A DNA stretch of 34,455 bases from an uncultured Chitinophagaceae bacterium. GTDB taxonomy: Bacteria; Bacteroidota; Bacteroidia; Chitinophagales; Chitinophagaceae. Made by a program: the position numbers and the translations under genes. The notes beneath the pieces were generated by a model. That model did not search any database. It was not told where the DNA came from and saw nothing but the letters and a program-made list of their open reading frames with translations. The stretch covers positions 1 through 34,455 of the forward strand of contig CAITVK010000060.1 in the NCBI GenBank assembly GCA_903895845.1, read 5' to 3'. This document shows positions 9,092 to 17,121 of this stretch, in pieces (positions within the stretch are counted from its first letter, which is position 1; each line of letters opens with the position of its first letter).

Positions 9092-9718
9092 TTAACCCGC
9101 TGCTCTTGTTATTGGTGTACTATAATTTCTTTCTTTGTTGGTACCACAGGCAGCCATTTTAAACTCATAAGGAACAAAGCTTGGCAATCCGGTAATAACT
9201 ATCTCATGAGTTGTACCAGTTACCGTTTTCCATTCACTTGTATCGGTTGCAGGAGCAAGTGTGTACGCTCCTTCATAAAACAATGCCTTAGGAACAGCTT
9301 TACAACTCATCAATACTTTATTTTTTGCTTCTAGCGTAAGCACTTTAAAATCAGAAACAACACCAAATTCACCAACACTTCCGGAAAGTGCTGCCACATG
9401 CATTCCTGATGAAAGAATAACAGATTTAACGCCGCCACTAGTTAATTGTACATACGCACCTAATATGTGTAACAATCCTTCTAATACCTTTCTTTTTTCA
9501 TTTTTTGTAGCAGTTTGGGTAACATTACCATTATGTGCCGCAGCTAATGCAACTTGAAATTCGGTTCGCGCAGTTGTTATTGCTGCAATAGTTGGAGAGG
9601 GCATAGGATAGTTGGCATTGCCTTCCAGGCTACCTTCAATGCTCATGGTTTCAGTAACTAACTGACCATCTGTATACATATTCGTGGAATAATCAACTAA
9701 AACTCTTTCGGTATGCAT
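9092..9718 (-). CDS. Hypothetical protein with C-terminal FN3-like part (family copy 2)
   Basis: A 208-residue protein closely related to the one at 19476. Both start with a conserved V-L-V-x-Y-S motif and have a helical N-terminal part with the phrase YPxPSPTxAAxT. A GGxxxxILxxGMH turn follows. The C-terminal 80 residues look like one fibronectin-III-type domain, ending GLPSFVPYEFKMAACGT and YSTPITRAAG. There is no signal peptide or lipobox in the first 30 residues, so any export would need another route. Function is unknown. FN3-type modules usually serve protein or carbohydrate binding, and the fixed helical-plus-sandwich plan suggests a structural or adhesive subunit. Confidence 0.75.
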   Translation of the reverse strand: MHTERVLVDYSTNMYTDGQLVTETMSIEGSLEGNANYPMPSPTIAAITTARTEFQVALAAAHNGNVTQTATKNEKRKVLEGLLHILGAYVQLTSGGVKSVILSSGMHVAALSGSVGEFGVVSDFKVLTLEAKNKVLMSCKAVPKALFYEGAYTLAPATDTSEWKTVTGTTHEIVITGLPSFVPYEFKMAACGTNKERNYSTPITRAAG

Positions 9719-9823
9719 CGTTAGGAATTAAAATAAAAAATTATTTTGGAAAGATAAACTATTTTTTCCGTACTTAACTAATTAATATTTGATAATGTAT
9801 TTTTTATTGTTTAAATTAAAGTC

Positions 9824-10011
9824 ATTTTAATGCGGATTAAAATCAAAATAGGCCGGTACTAAGGGCTGTTTCCTTGGCATAGAAAATTTTTACTGGGTTA
9901 TGGTAAGGCTACAGCTCAGTGTAGGCGGCATTCAATTGGGCATAAAAGTGTTAAATGGGGTAGTAAGACGCCAAAAAGAGGGAATTAGGGTATTTTAATC
10001 CGCATTAAAAT
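9824..10011. repeat. 188-bp element bounded by 20-bp inverted repeats
   Basis: ATTTTAATGCGGATTAAAAT at 9824-9843 is exactly inverted at 9992-10011. Each arm is also a near-palindrome by itself (two 8-bp half sites around GCGG or CCGC). The 148 bases inside are visibly richer in G+C than the flanks and contain no ORF. This could be a miniature mobile element, a structured RNA or a pair of regulator sites. It lies in the otherwise empty 440-base gap between 9719 and 10159. Confidence 0.65.
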
Positions 10012-10099
10012 TGTTTTATATTAATACTAATTTTTATTAATAATATTAAACAAAATAAAAATGGACAGAAAGGTTATTTTTTATTCAATTGAATAAAAT

Positions 10100-10133
10100 A
10101 AAAAAGCACCCAGTATTTATTGAGTGCTTTTTT
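10100..10133 (-). terminator. Terminator of mnmG
   Basis: A stem AAAAAAGCAC/GTGCTTTTTT, extended by further pairs inside the loop, lies 26 bases beyond the mnmG stop. It gives a T-run on the minus strand. Confidence 0.75.
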
Positions 10134-10159
10134 ATAAAAGAGTATTCTAAATTTATAAT

Positions 10160-12028
10160 CTATCGGCCCATATAGACCATCAATATCTGGATATCACTCG
10201 GACTAACACCACTGATTCTACTGGCTTGTCCAAGAGTACGTGGACGAATAGTTTTAAACTTTTGTTTTGCTTCGCTAGAAATAGCTGTTAGTTTTTCAAA
10301 ATCAAAAGTATCTGGAATAACTAAATTTTCTAAGTGACTTACTTTTTCTACCAAATCCTCTTCTTTACGAATATAGGTTTCATATTTAACCTGAATCTCC
10401 GCTTGTTCCAAACTATCGGTATCATACGTTTCCAAAGCTGTCGCCAAACTTGGAACAGCCTGAAGCATACCATCCAATGTTACGTTGGGACGAAGAATAA
10501 TTTTGGAAGCTTTTTGTTTATCATCAAGAATAGCTGAATCTATGGTTTCAAAATAGGGGTTAATATCAGCCGCTTCTACATTGAATGTGCTGAGTATTTT
10601 TTTAATATCCGATACATTTTGAAGTTTTTGCTCCACTTTATCCAAACGTTCCTGAGAAGCCAAACCAATCTTATTACTTAAAGCTGTGAGACGGATATCT
10701 GCATTATCTTGTCTTAGTAGTGTTCGAAATTCTGCACGACTAGTAAACATTCGGTAAGGCTCATCGGTACCTTTACTTATCAAGTCATCAATCAATACAC
10801 CAATATAGGCTTCATTTCTTTTCAGAATAAATGGTTCTTCTTCCTTCACGGCAAGGTGTGCATTAATGCCCGCCATCAATCCTTGGCAAGCCGCTTCTTC
10901 ATAGCCAGTAGTACCATTAATTTGTCCCGCAAAGAATAAATTCTTTACCAGTTTAGTTTCTAATGTATGCGTTAACTGGGTTGGTTGAAAGAAATCATAT
11001 TCGATGGCATAACCAGGACGGAAGAACTTACAGTTTTCAAAACCAGGTACTTTGCGCAAAGCTTTCACTTGCACATCTTCGGGAAGAGAAGTAGAAAAAC
11101 CATTTACATAGATTTCCACTGTATTCCAACCTTCGGGTTCTACAAATATCTGGTGGCGTTCTTTGTCCGCAAACCGATTAATTTTATCTTCTACACTAGG
11201 GCAATAACGTGGACCACGACCTTCAATTCTTCCTTGAAACATCGGACTTCTATCAAAGCCCGTCCTTAATAAATCGTGTACTTCATTATTTGTATAAGTG
11301 ATGTGGCAACTGCGTTGTTGTTCGGGCTTAATCAAAGGAAGATCCAGGTAAGAGAAACCAGTTATTACCTCATCCCCTTTTTGCTCTTCCATTTTACTAT
11401 AATCCAAACTTCTACTGTCCACTCTTGGCGGAGTACCTGTTTTTAATCGGTCAGCTTCAAAACCATATTCCACCAATTGCTCGGTAATACCCGTTGCAGC
11501 CTTCTCTCCTACTCGTCCACCGCCCAATTGTTTTTCACCAATATGTATAATACCATTCAAAAAAGTACCACTTGTTATAACAACACTTTTAGCTTTTATC
11601 GTATTACCCAAACCTGTAACTACACCGCAAACCTTTCCTTTTTCTATTATAAGAGAACGCACCATATCTTGATAAAAATCCAGATTATTGGTGTGTTCCA
11701 GCATTTCTCTCCATTTAGCAGCAAACAACATACGGTCACTTTGTGCTCGAGGGCTCCACATTGCCGGACCTTTACTTTTGTTTAGCATCCTAAATTGAAT
11801 CATTGTAAGGTCGGTAACTATTCCACTGTAGCCACCAATGGCGTCTATCTCACGTACAATCTGACCTTTGGCAATACCGCCCATTGCTGGGTTACAACTC
11901 ATCTGACCTATAGTTTGCATATTCATAGTTATCAGAAGTGTTTTACTTCCCATGTTAGCAGCGGCGGCGGCAGCTTCAGAACCAGCGTGACCAGCACCAA
12001 CTACAATTACGTCATATTCTTGAAACAT
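10160..12028 (-). CDS. mnmG: tRNA uridine-5-carboxymethylaminomethyl(34) synthesis enzyme MnmG
   Basis: A 622-residue FAD-dependent enzyme that, with MnmE, installs the carboxymethylaminomethyl group on the wobble uridine of several tRNAs. The FAD-binding GAGHAGSEAA is at residues 11-20 and the hallmark SCNPAMGGIAKGQIVREIDA at about 44-63. LKTGTPPRVD, GRGPRYCPSVEDKI and the C-terminal RPRTLGQASRISGVSPSDI helical domain are all present, and the length is normal. mnmG (gidA) lies near the replication origin in many bacteria, which fits the two parS sites directly upstream. A -7 box is present 23 bases before the start. Confidence 0.97.
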   Translation of the reverse strand: MFQEYDVIVVGAGHAGSEAAAAAANMGSKTLLITMNMQTIGQMSCNPAMGGIAKGQIVREIDAIGGYSGIVTDLTMIQFRMLNKSKGPAMWSPRAQSDRMLFAAKWREMLEHTNNLDFYQDMVRSLIIEKGKVCGVVTGLGNTIKAKSVVITSGTFLNGIIHIGEKQLGGGRVGEKAATGITEQLVEYGFEADRLKTGTPPRVDSRSLDYSKMEEQKGDEVITGFSYLDLPLIKPEQQRSCHITYTNNEVHDLLRTGFDRSPMFQGRIEGRGPRYCPSVEDKINRFADKERHQIFVEPEGWNTVEIYVNGFSTSLPEDVQVKALRKVPGFENCKFFRPGYAIEYDFFQPTQLTHTLETKLVKNLFFAGQINGTTGYEEAACQGLMAGINAHLAVKEEEPFILKRNEAYIGVLIDDLISKGTDEPYRMFTSRAEFRTLLRQDNADIRLTALSNKIGLASQERLDKVEQKLQNVSDIKKILSTFNVEAADINPYFETIDSAILDDKQKASKIILRPNVTLDGMLQAVPSLATALETYDTDSLEQAEIQVKYETYIRKEEDLVEKVSHLENLVIPDTFDFEKLTAISSEAKQKFKTIRPRTLGQASRISGVSPSDIQILMVYMGR

Positions 12029-12050
12029 TCTTTTTCTAATTATTAGTCGG

Positions 12051-12058
12051 CAAAGATA
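12051..12058 (-). promoter_or_regulatory. Candidate mnmG -7 box
   Basis: The minus strand reads TATCTTTGC, an excellent match to the Bacteroidota -7 consensus TAnnTTTG, 23 bases before the mnmG start. No TTG box was seen at the normal distance. A parS-type site begins 39 bases further upstream. Confidence 0.55.
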
Positions 12059-12096
12059 ATCTCGCAGCTATTGATGGGTTGAAGTTTTTCCAAATT

Positions 12097-12112
12097 CGTT
12101 CCACGTGGAACA
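12097..12112. promoter_or_regulatory. parS-type ParB binding site 1
   Basis: CGTTCCACGTGGAACA matches the widely conserved chromosomal parS sequence TGTTCCACGTGGAACA at 15 of 16 positions, with an intact 14-bp palindromic core. ParB binds such sites to start origin segregation. Confidence 0.85.
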
Positions 12113-12155
12113 TCCATAAAAGAAGATAATTCTTCGGACTTACTTAAAAATAAAT

Positions 12156-12171
12156 TGTTCCACGTGGAACA
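12156..12171. promoter_or_regulatory. parS-type ParB binding site 2
   Basis: TGTTCCACGTGGAACA is an exact 16-bp palindrome identical to the conserved parS sequence. It lies 59 bases from site 1 and just beyond the 3' end of ybeY. Two copies this close are unlikely by chance. Confidence 0.92.
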
Positions 12172-12174
12172 TAA

Positions 12175-12603
12175 TCATAAAGAAAGGTATTGGTTGATGT
12201 AAAAATCCTCTTTCTCTCGCATAAGTTTTATGTCTTTTGGTTTCTTATCTAAATAACCACATAAATGCAGGCAACCATGAAATAAAACCCGAAGTGTTTC
12301 GTTTAAAAGATTTGCTTTTTGAGATATTGCGTTGTCTTTTATTCTATCAATACTGATGTAGATTTCACCAATCACAGGTTCACCTTTTTCTTCCAATGAA
12401 AAAGTAATGATATCGGTATAGTAATCATGATTGAGGTGGTCTTTATTAATTTGAAGTAGGTATTCATCAGAACAAAAGATGTAATTAAGTTCGGACAAGG
12501 AAATGTTTTCACTTTTAAATAAGGATGAAATAAAAGATTTGAGTTTTGTTTTATCTGAAATGGATAACTTTCTGTCCGCATAATTAAACTTTACTCTCGC
12601 CAT
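12175..12603 (-). CDS. ybeY: Endoribonuclease YbeY (rRNA maturation factor)
   Basis: A 142-residue zinc-dependent single-strand RNase for 16S rRNA maturation and ribosome quality control. The family motif is at 109-119, HGCLHLCGYLD. H109 and H113 are the expected metal ligands, but the position of the usual third histidine is D119. From family knowledge, an Asp there (GYxDK) is common in Bacteroidota YbeY, so this is a lineage variant rather than a lesion. NKDHLNHDYYTDIITFSL is also typical. The 3' end lies 4 bases from a parS site. The gene is divergent from feoA. Confidence 0.95.
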   Translation of the reverse strand: MARVKFNYADRKLSISDKTKLKSFISSLFKSENISLSELNYIFCSDEYLLQINKDHLNHDYYTDIITFSLEEKGEPVIGEIYISIDRIKDNAISQKANLLNETLRVLFHGCLHLCGYLDKKPKDIKLMREKEDFYINQYLSL

Positions 12604-12661
12604 AATTAATATTTACTTTTACAACTTCAAAAATCGTAAGAAAAGACAAACGTATCGGGTT

Positions 12662-12669
12662 TATTTTTG
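12662..12669 (+). promoter_or_regulatory. Candidate -7 box of the feoA-nadD unit
   Basis: TATTTTTG matches the -7 consensus TAnnTTTG, 46 bases before the feoA start. It stands in the ybeY-feoA divergent gap. A clear -33 TTG was not found. Confidence 0.45.
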
Positions 12670-12714
12670 CAACATAAGATATCAGAGAGGATATTGTAGT
12701 TTTAAAAAATTGAA

Positions 12715-12939
12715 ATGAGAAGACTAAGTGAGTTGGGAATAGGTCAGAGAGCGGTGATACATTCATTTGAAAAGGATGATATTTTTATTAAGTTGATGGA
12801 AATGGGCTGTGTTCCTGGCGAAGAAGTAAAAGTGATTCAAGTGGCACCACTGGGTGACCCAATTTCTATTGCTGTTGCAGGATATAATTTGAGTCTTCGG
12901 TTGAGTGAGGCTAACAGTATCTTTTTGGAAGAAGTTTAA
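12715..12939 (+). CDS. feoA: FeoA-domain protein
   Basis: A 74-residue SH3-like FeoA domain: MRRLSELGIGQRAVIHSF, then LMEMGCVPGEEVKVIQVAPLG, then YNLSLRLSEANSIFLEE. The core L-x-E-M-G-x-x-P-G-x-x-V is the family signature. FeoA normally assists the ferrous iron transporter FeoB, but no feoB is adjacent. The next gene, 12 bases away, is nadD in the same orientation. Either feoB is elsewhere, or this small protein has another role linked to its partner gene. Confidence 0.9.
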   Translation: MRRLSELGIGQRAVIHSFEKDDIFIKLMEMGCVPGEEVKVIQVAPLGDPISIAVAGYNLSLRLSEANSIFLEEV

Positions 12940-12951
12940 TAGTATTTGAAA

Positions 12952-13524
12952 ATGAATATTGGTTTATACTTCGGTTCTTTTAATCCCATTCATATTGGTC
13001 ACCTCATAATTGCCAACCATGTAATCAACTTTACAGATATGAATCAGGTATGGTTGGTTATTAGTCCGCAAAATCCTTTAAAACCTAGTCATACACTATT
13101 GAATGAGTACCACAGATTGCACCTTATTCAAAAAGCAATAGAAGATAACCCAAAACTGAAAGCATCTGATATAGAGTTTAGACTTTCTAAGCCGTCTTAC
13201 ACCATTGACACCCTGATATATCTGGAAGAAAAGTACCCGAAACATAAGTTTAGTATTGTAATGGGTAGTGATAGTTTCCAGAATATTAATAATTGGAAGA
13301 ATGCCGAAGTATTAAAAAAGAACTATTCTTTTATTATCTATGAAAGACCAGGCTTTGAAATGAAAGAAAATGGTGAAACTGAAAACGTTAAAATATTAAA
13401 AGCCCCGTTACTGGAAATAGCCGCTACTACTATCCGAAATAATATAAAAGCAGGAAAAAGTATCCAATATTTAGTACCAGATACGGTAAATAAAGAAATT
13501 AGTGATAACGGATACTATAAATAA
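12952..13524 (+). CDS. nadD: Nicotinate-nucleotide adenylyltransferase NadD
   Basis: A protein of about 190 residues that converts nicotinate mononucleotide and ATP to deamido-NAD. The nucleotidyltransferase motif GSFNPIHIGHL stands at residues 8-18, followed by the expected SKPSYTIDTLIYLEEKYP and FSIVMGSDSFQNINNWKN, and the C-terminal SATTIRN-like IAATTIRNNI. The start is taken at ATG 12952, giving MNIGLYFGSF, rather than the TTG six bases upstream. It follows feoA by 12 bases, so the two are probably cotranscribed. It completes, with nadA at 6915, two steps of NAD synthesis in this window. Confidence 0.96.
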   Translation: MNIGLYFGSFNPIHIGHLIIANHVINFTDMNQVWLVISPQNPLKPSHTLLNEYHRLHLIQKAIEDNPKLKASDIEFRLSKPSYTIDTLIYLEEKYPKHKFSIVMGSDSFQNINNWKNAEVLKKNYSFIIYERPGFEMKENGETENVKILKAPLLEIAATTIRNNIKAGKSIQYLVPDTVNKEISDNGYYK

Positions 13525-13584
13525 TGCTTAAACAGTATGAATATTAGAAAAACTCGGGCATCTTTGTAGCTTGTTTAATAATAT

Positions 13585-16500
13585 ATGTCTGAGTCACAAC
13601 AAATTTTTCAAACAAGTAATCCATCCCGTTGGCAGAGACTAAAATGGGGTTCTAGGATATTTTTTTTAATTTTCATTATAGCTATTGTTGTTATTAGTAT
13701 TACACTAAAAAGTGTTTCTAAATCTAACGATAAGATACCTGTAGATGTACGGGCTATCAAAAAGGTATTAACAGAAGCCCCCGCCTATAGAGAAAGCGAT
13801 ATGGGAAAAGAATATAAAGGCTTCAGAAAGTATATAAATAATCAGTGGGCTGTAGGAAAAGGTGTTGGACAGAAAGATACAGTATTAAACTTATCTAACT
13901 CAAATTACTTCAGCGATAGTCTTGGCATAAGAGCAGCTTTTTATATGCCATGGGATCCACAATCAACCTTTTCACTTAGGAGAAATATAGGAAAAGTTAA
14001 TCTTGTTTTGCCAGAGTGGTTTTTTATTGATCCAAAAGGCGATACATTAACTACAAATATTGATAAAGAAGCATTTGATATTATTAAAGGAGCTCATGTA
14101 AAAATGGTTCCAATGCTGTCAAATAGTTATAATAATCAATCCACAACACCTGCTTTAATACGAATAATTGAAAATCCCTCAAAAAGGGAACGATTAATAA
14201 CAGATATATTAAAACAACTTCATAGGCTACGCTTTGCAGGAATAAATATAGACCTAGAAGATATTAAACTAAAAAACAGAAAGGCTCTAGCTTCTTTTCA
14301 AAGAGACTTGTATTCAAGGTTACACGAAAATAATTTTTTAGTTACCCAAAATGTCTCTCCGTATAATACATACGATTACAAACAATTAACCAATAGTAAC
14401 GACTACATCTTCCTAATGGCTTATGATGAGCATTCCGGAAGTACAAAAGCAGGTTCTATATGTGATCAAAAATGGATAGAAGAAAATGTTGATAGACTTG
14501 CAAGAAATGTACCCGCAGGAAAAATTGTTTTGGATATTGCGGATCGTGGATATGATTGGGATAGCAAAGACTCTGCAACCGAACTTACCTATCAACAAGC
14601 ATTAGTTACTGCGCGTGAGAGTGATGCAGTAGTAGATTTTGATAATAATACCTATGGCACACACTTTCAATATTATGATGATAAGGACCGGATTCATAAT
14701 GTACACTTCGTAGATGCTGCAACAAACTTTAATGCCATCAGATTTGCCACAGAATATGGTTTAGCAGGTACAGCTTTATGGAGACTAGGTTCTGAGGATA
14801 GTCGTCTTTGGGGTTTCTACGATTTACCTATGACAAGAACAGCCTTAAAGAAATTTAATTTCGATGAATTTAATAAAGTCGAAGGAAGTAGAACGGTAGA
14901 TTATATAGGAGAAGGGGAAATATTGGATGTAGTGGCATCACCAACAGATGGTCATATTAAAGCAGAAATTGATACAGCCAGTATGTTAATCAGTGAGGAA
15001 AGTTACGATGCATTACCCTCTTCCTATGTGGTTAGGAAGTTTGGAAAAACATCTAAACCAAAACTAGTTCTTACTTATGATGATGGACCTGACCCTAAAT
15101 ACACCAGGGAAATATTAGATACTTTGGCTTATTATCATGTTCCTGCTACCTTTTTTGTGATAGGAATGGAAGCAGAAAATAATATTCCTTTGATAAAAAG
15201 GATCTTGAAAGAAGGGGATGAATTAGGTAATCACACATTTACTCATCCAGACATGAGTAAGGTTAGTAAGGATAGGGCTTTGTTGGAAATGGATGCAACC
15301 AAGCTTTTAATTGAGTGTATTACTGGCCGAAGTCTGGTCATGTTTAGGGCACCCTTCAATGCAGATAGCGAACCCGAAAAGAATGAGGAGTTGGTGCCAG
15401 TAGCATTGAGTAGAACCCGAAATTATATAACTGTAGGCGAAAGCATGGACCCCGAAGATTGGCAGAAAGGTGAGTTGAAGAACTTTAATGCAGACACAAT
15501 CTTTAGTAGGGTCAAACAAGAGTATAAAAGGAATATTGACAACGGAGACAGCAGCAATATTATTCTTTTGCATGATGGTGGTGGTGATAGAAGCCAGACG
15601 GTATTGGCTACGGGAATGATCATTCGTTACTTCCGAGCAAAGGGTTACACATTCACTACTGTTGCAGACTTACTAGGAAAAACAAAAGATGATTTGATGC
15701 CTTATGCTAATAGCAAGGATTATTATAAATTGAAAATCAATTACTTATGGGTTCTTTTAGTTTATTACGCCACCCATTTGTTCTTTGCAATCTTCTTGGT
15801 ATTTATGATAATAAGTACCATCAGATTGATTGTTTTAGGAACTATGTCTTTTCTTCAAAGGAATAGGGAAAGAAATATTGTTTATGATAACCCAATTTTA
15901 AATTATCCATTAGTATCCATCATTGTTCCTGCTTATAATGAAGAAGTAAATATTGTTGGTTCATTGAGGAACTTACTGAAATGCGATTATCCAAACTTTA
16001 ACATTGTATTTGTAGATGATGGTAGCAAGGATAAAACATGGGAAATGGTGACTAGTGAATTTCCTGCTGATACTCCAAATCTGAAATTACTTACAAAACC
16101 TAATGGTGGCAAGGCTTCTGCGCTTAATTATGGTATTGAAAGTACAAATGCTGACTATGTGGTTTGTATTGATGCAGATACCAAATTGGCACCGAATGCA
16201 GTAAGTATTATGATGAAGCATTTCTTGATGCAAACTGATTCTTCCGAAGAAATTGGGGCAGTAGCTGGTGTTGTTAAAGTGGGTAATGAGGTGAATTTAT
16301 TAACCAAATGGCAAAACATAGAATACATTACCAGCCAAAACTTTGATAGAAAAGGGTTTGCTTATGCCAATGCCATCACCGTTGTTCCTGGAGCGATAGG
16401 TGCATTTAAAAAGAAAGCTATTGAAGATGCGGGTGGCTTCACAACAGATACTTTGGCAGAGGATTGTGATCTTACCATTCGTATTTTGAGGGCAGGATAC

Positions 16501-17001
16501 CGTGTTACCAATGAGCCCAAGGCAATTGCATACACAGAAGCCCCCGAAACATTGAAGATGTTTATGAAACAACGTTTCCGCTGGAGTTTTGGTGTGATGC
16601 AAACCTTTTGGAAGCATTCTGATCAGTTGTTTAGCAATAAAAACAAATCGCTTGGATGGATAGCATTGCCCGATATTTTGATCTTTAAATACATCATCCC
16701 TGTCTTCTCTCCTATTGCAGACATATTGATGATTTTTGGCCTATTTACAGACAATGCAAGTAAAATACTTTGGTATTATGTGCTGTTTACCATCGTAGAT
16801 ACTACCATTGCTGCCATTTCTTTCTTGTTTGAAAAGGAAAATCCATTGAAACTCATCTGGCTTATTCCTCAAAGACTTATCTATCGCTGGATCATGTTGG
16901 TGGTATTGTATCGTTCACTTAAAAGAGCACTTAAAGGTGAACTACAAAACTGGGGAGTATTAAAAAGGACAGGCAATGTAAAGGATGTAGTTGTTGTTTA
17001 A
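13585..17001 (+). CDS. Three-domain fusion: GH18-like, NodB polysaccharide deacetylase, GT2 synthase
   Basis: A 1138-residue inner-membrane protein. After an N-terminal membrane segment (about 23-44) comes a GH18-like barrel (about 85-430). Its catalytic loop reads AGINIDLE: D223 and E225 are kept, but the first two Asp of the usual DxxDxDxE are Ala and Asn. A NodB deacetylase domain follows (about 485-690): TYDDGPDP with D499/D500, HTFTHPDM with H550/H554, RAPFNAD, and LLHDGGGD. After a membrane segment (about 715-750) comes a processive GT2 domain: IIVPAYNEE, FVDDGSKDKT, DADT, AEDCDL, and QRFRW. Several C-terminal membrane helices end the protein. The plan suggests synthesis, export, N-deacetylation and trimming or binding of a GlcNAc-type polymer, as in PgaB/PgaC-like systems. 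The polymer's identity is inferred. Confidence 0.93.
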   Translation: MSESQQIFQTSNPSRWQRLKWGSRIFFLIFIIAIVVISITLKSVSKSNDKIPVDVRAIKKVLTEAPAYRESDMGKEYKGFRKYINNQWAVGKGVGQKDTVLNLSNSNYFSDSLGIRAAFYMPWDPQSTFSLRRNIGKVNLVLPEWFFIDPKGDTLTTNIDKEAFDIIKGAHVKMVPMLSNSYNNQSTTPALIRIIENPSKRERLITDILKQLHRLRFAGINIDLEDIKLKNRKALASFQRDLYSRLHENNFLVTQNVSPYNTYDYKQLTNSNDYIFLMAYDEHSGSTKAGSICDQKWIEENVDRLARNVPAGKIVLDIADRGYDWDSKDSATELTYQQALVTARESDAVVDFDNNTYGTHFQYYDDKDRIHNVHFVDAATNFNAIRFATEYGLAGTALWRLGSEDSRLWGFYDLPMTRTALKKFNFDEFNKVEGSRTVDYIGEGEILDVVASPTDGHIKAEIDTASMLISEESYDALPSSYVVRKFGKTSKPKLVLTYDDGPDPKYTREILDTLAYYHVPATFFVIGMEAENNIPLIKRILKEGDELGNHTFTHPDMSKVSKDRALLEMDATKLLIECITGRSLVMFRAPFNADSEPEKNEELVPVALSRTRNYITVGESMDPEDWQKGELKNFNADTIFSRVKQEYKRNIDNGDSSNIILLHDGGGDRSQTVLATGMIIRYFRAKGYTFTTVADLLGKTKDDLMPYANSKDYYKLKINYLWVLLVYYATHLFFAIFLVFMIISTIRLIVLGTMSFLQRNRERNIVYDNPILNYPLVSIIVPAYNEEVNIVGSLRNLLKCDYPNFNIVFVDDGSKDKTWEMVTSEFPADTPNLKLLTKPNGGKASALNYGIESTNADYVVCIDADTKLAPNAVSIMMKHFLMQTDSSEEIGAVAGVVKVGNEVNLLTKWQNIEYITSQNFDRKGFAYANAITVVPGAIGAFKKKAIEDAGGFTTDTLAEDCDLTIRILRAGYRVTNEPKAIAYTEAPETLKMFMKQRFRWSFGVMQTFWKHSDQLFSNKNKSLGWIALPDILIFKYIIPVFSPIADILMIFGLFTDNASKILWYYVLFTIVDTTIAAISFLFEKENPLKLIWLIPQRLIYRWIMLVVLYRSLKRALKGELQNWGVLKRTGNVKDVVVV

Positions 17002-17121
17002 CAGCACTACAATAAGATAGTAGAATAAATAGATAGTATGGTGCAAGATATTGTGTAGCATCCTCTGCCTTTATTTCTTTACTTTGCGGCGATTATTTTA
17101 AATTATAAAATAGGTTTACTT

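Noticed and set aside
9844-9991. A tRNA or other known RNA inside the inverted-repeat element
   Set aside because: No cloverleaf, T-loop consensus or familiar riboswitch motif could be found by eye.
12175-12603. YbeY as a damaged enzyme because the third metal histidine is Asp
   Set aside because: From family knowledge this substitution is usual in Bacteroidota YbeY, and the rest of the protein is intact.
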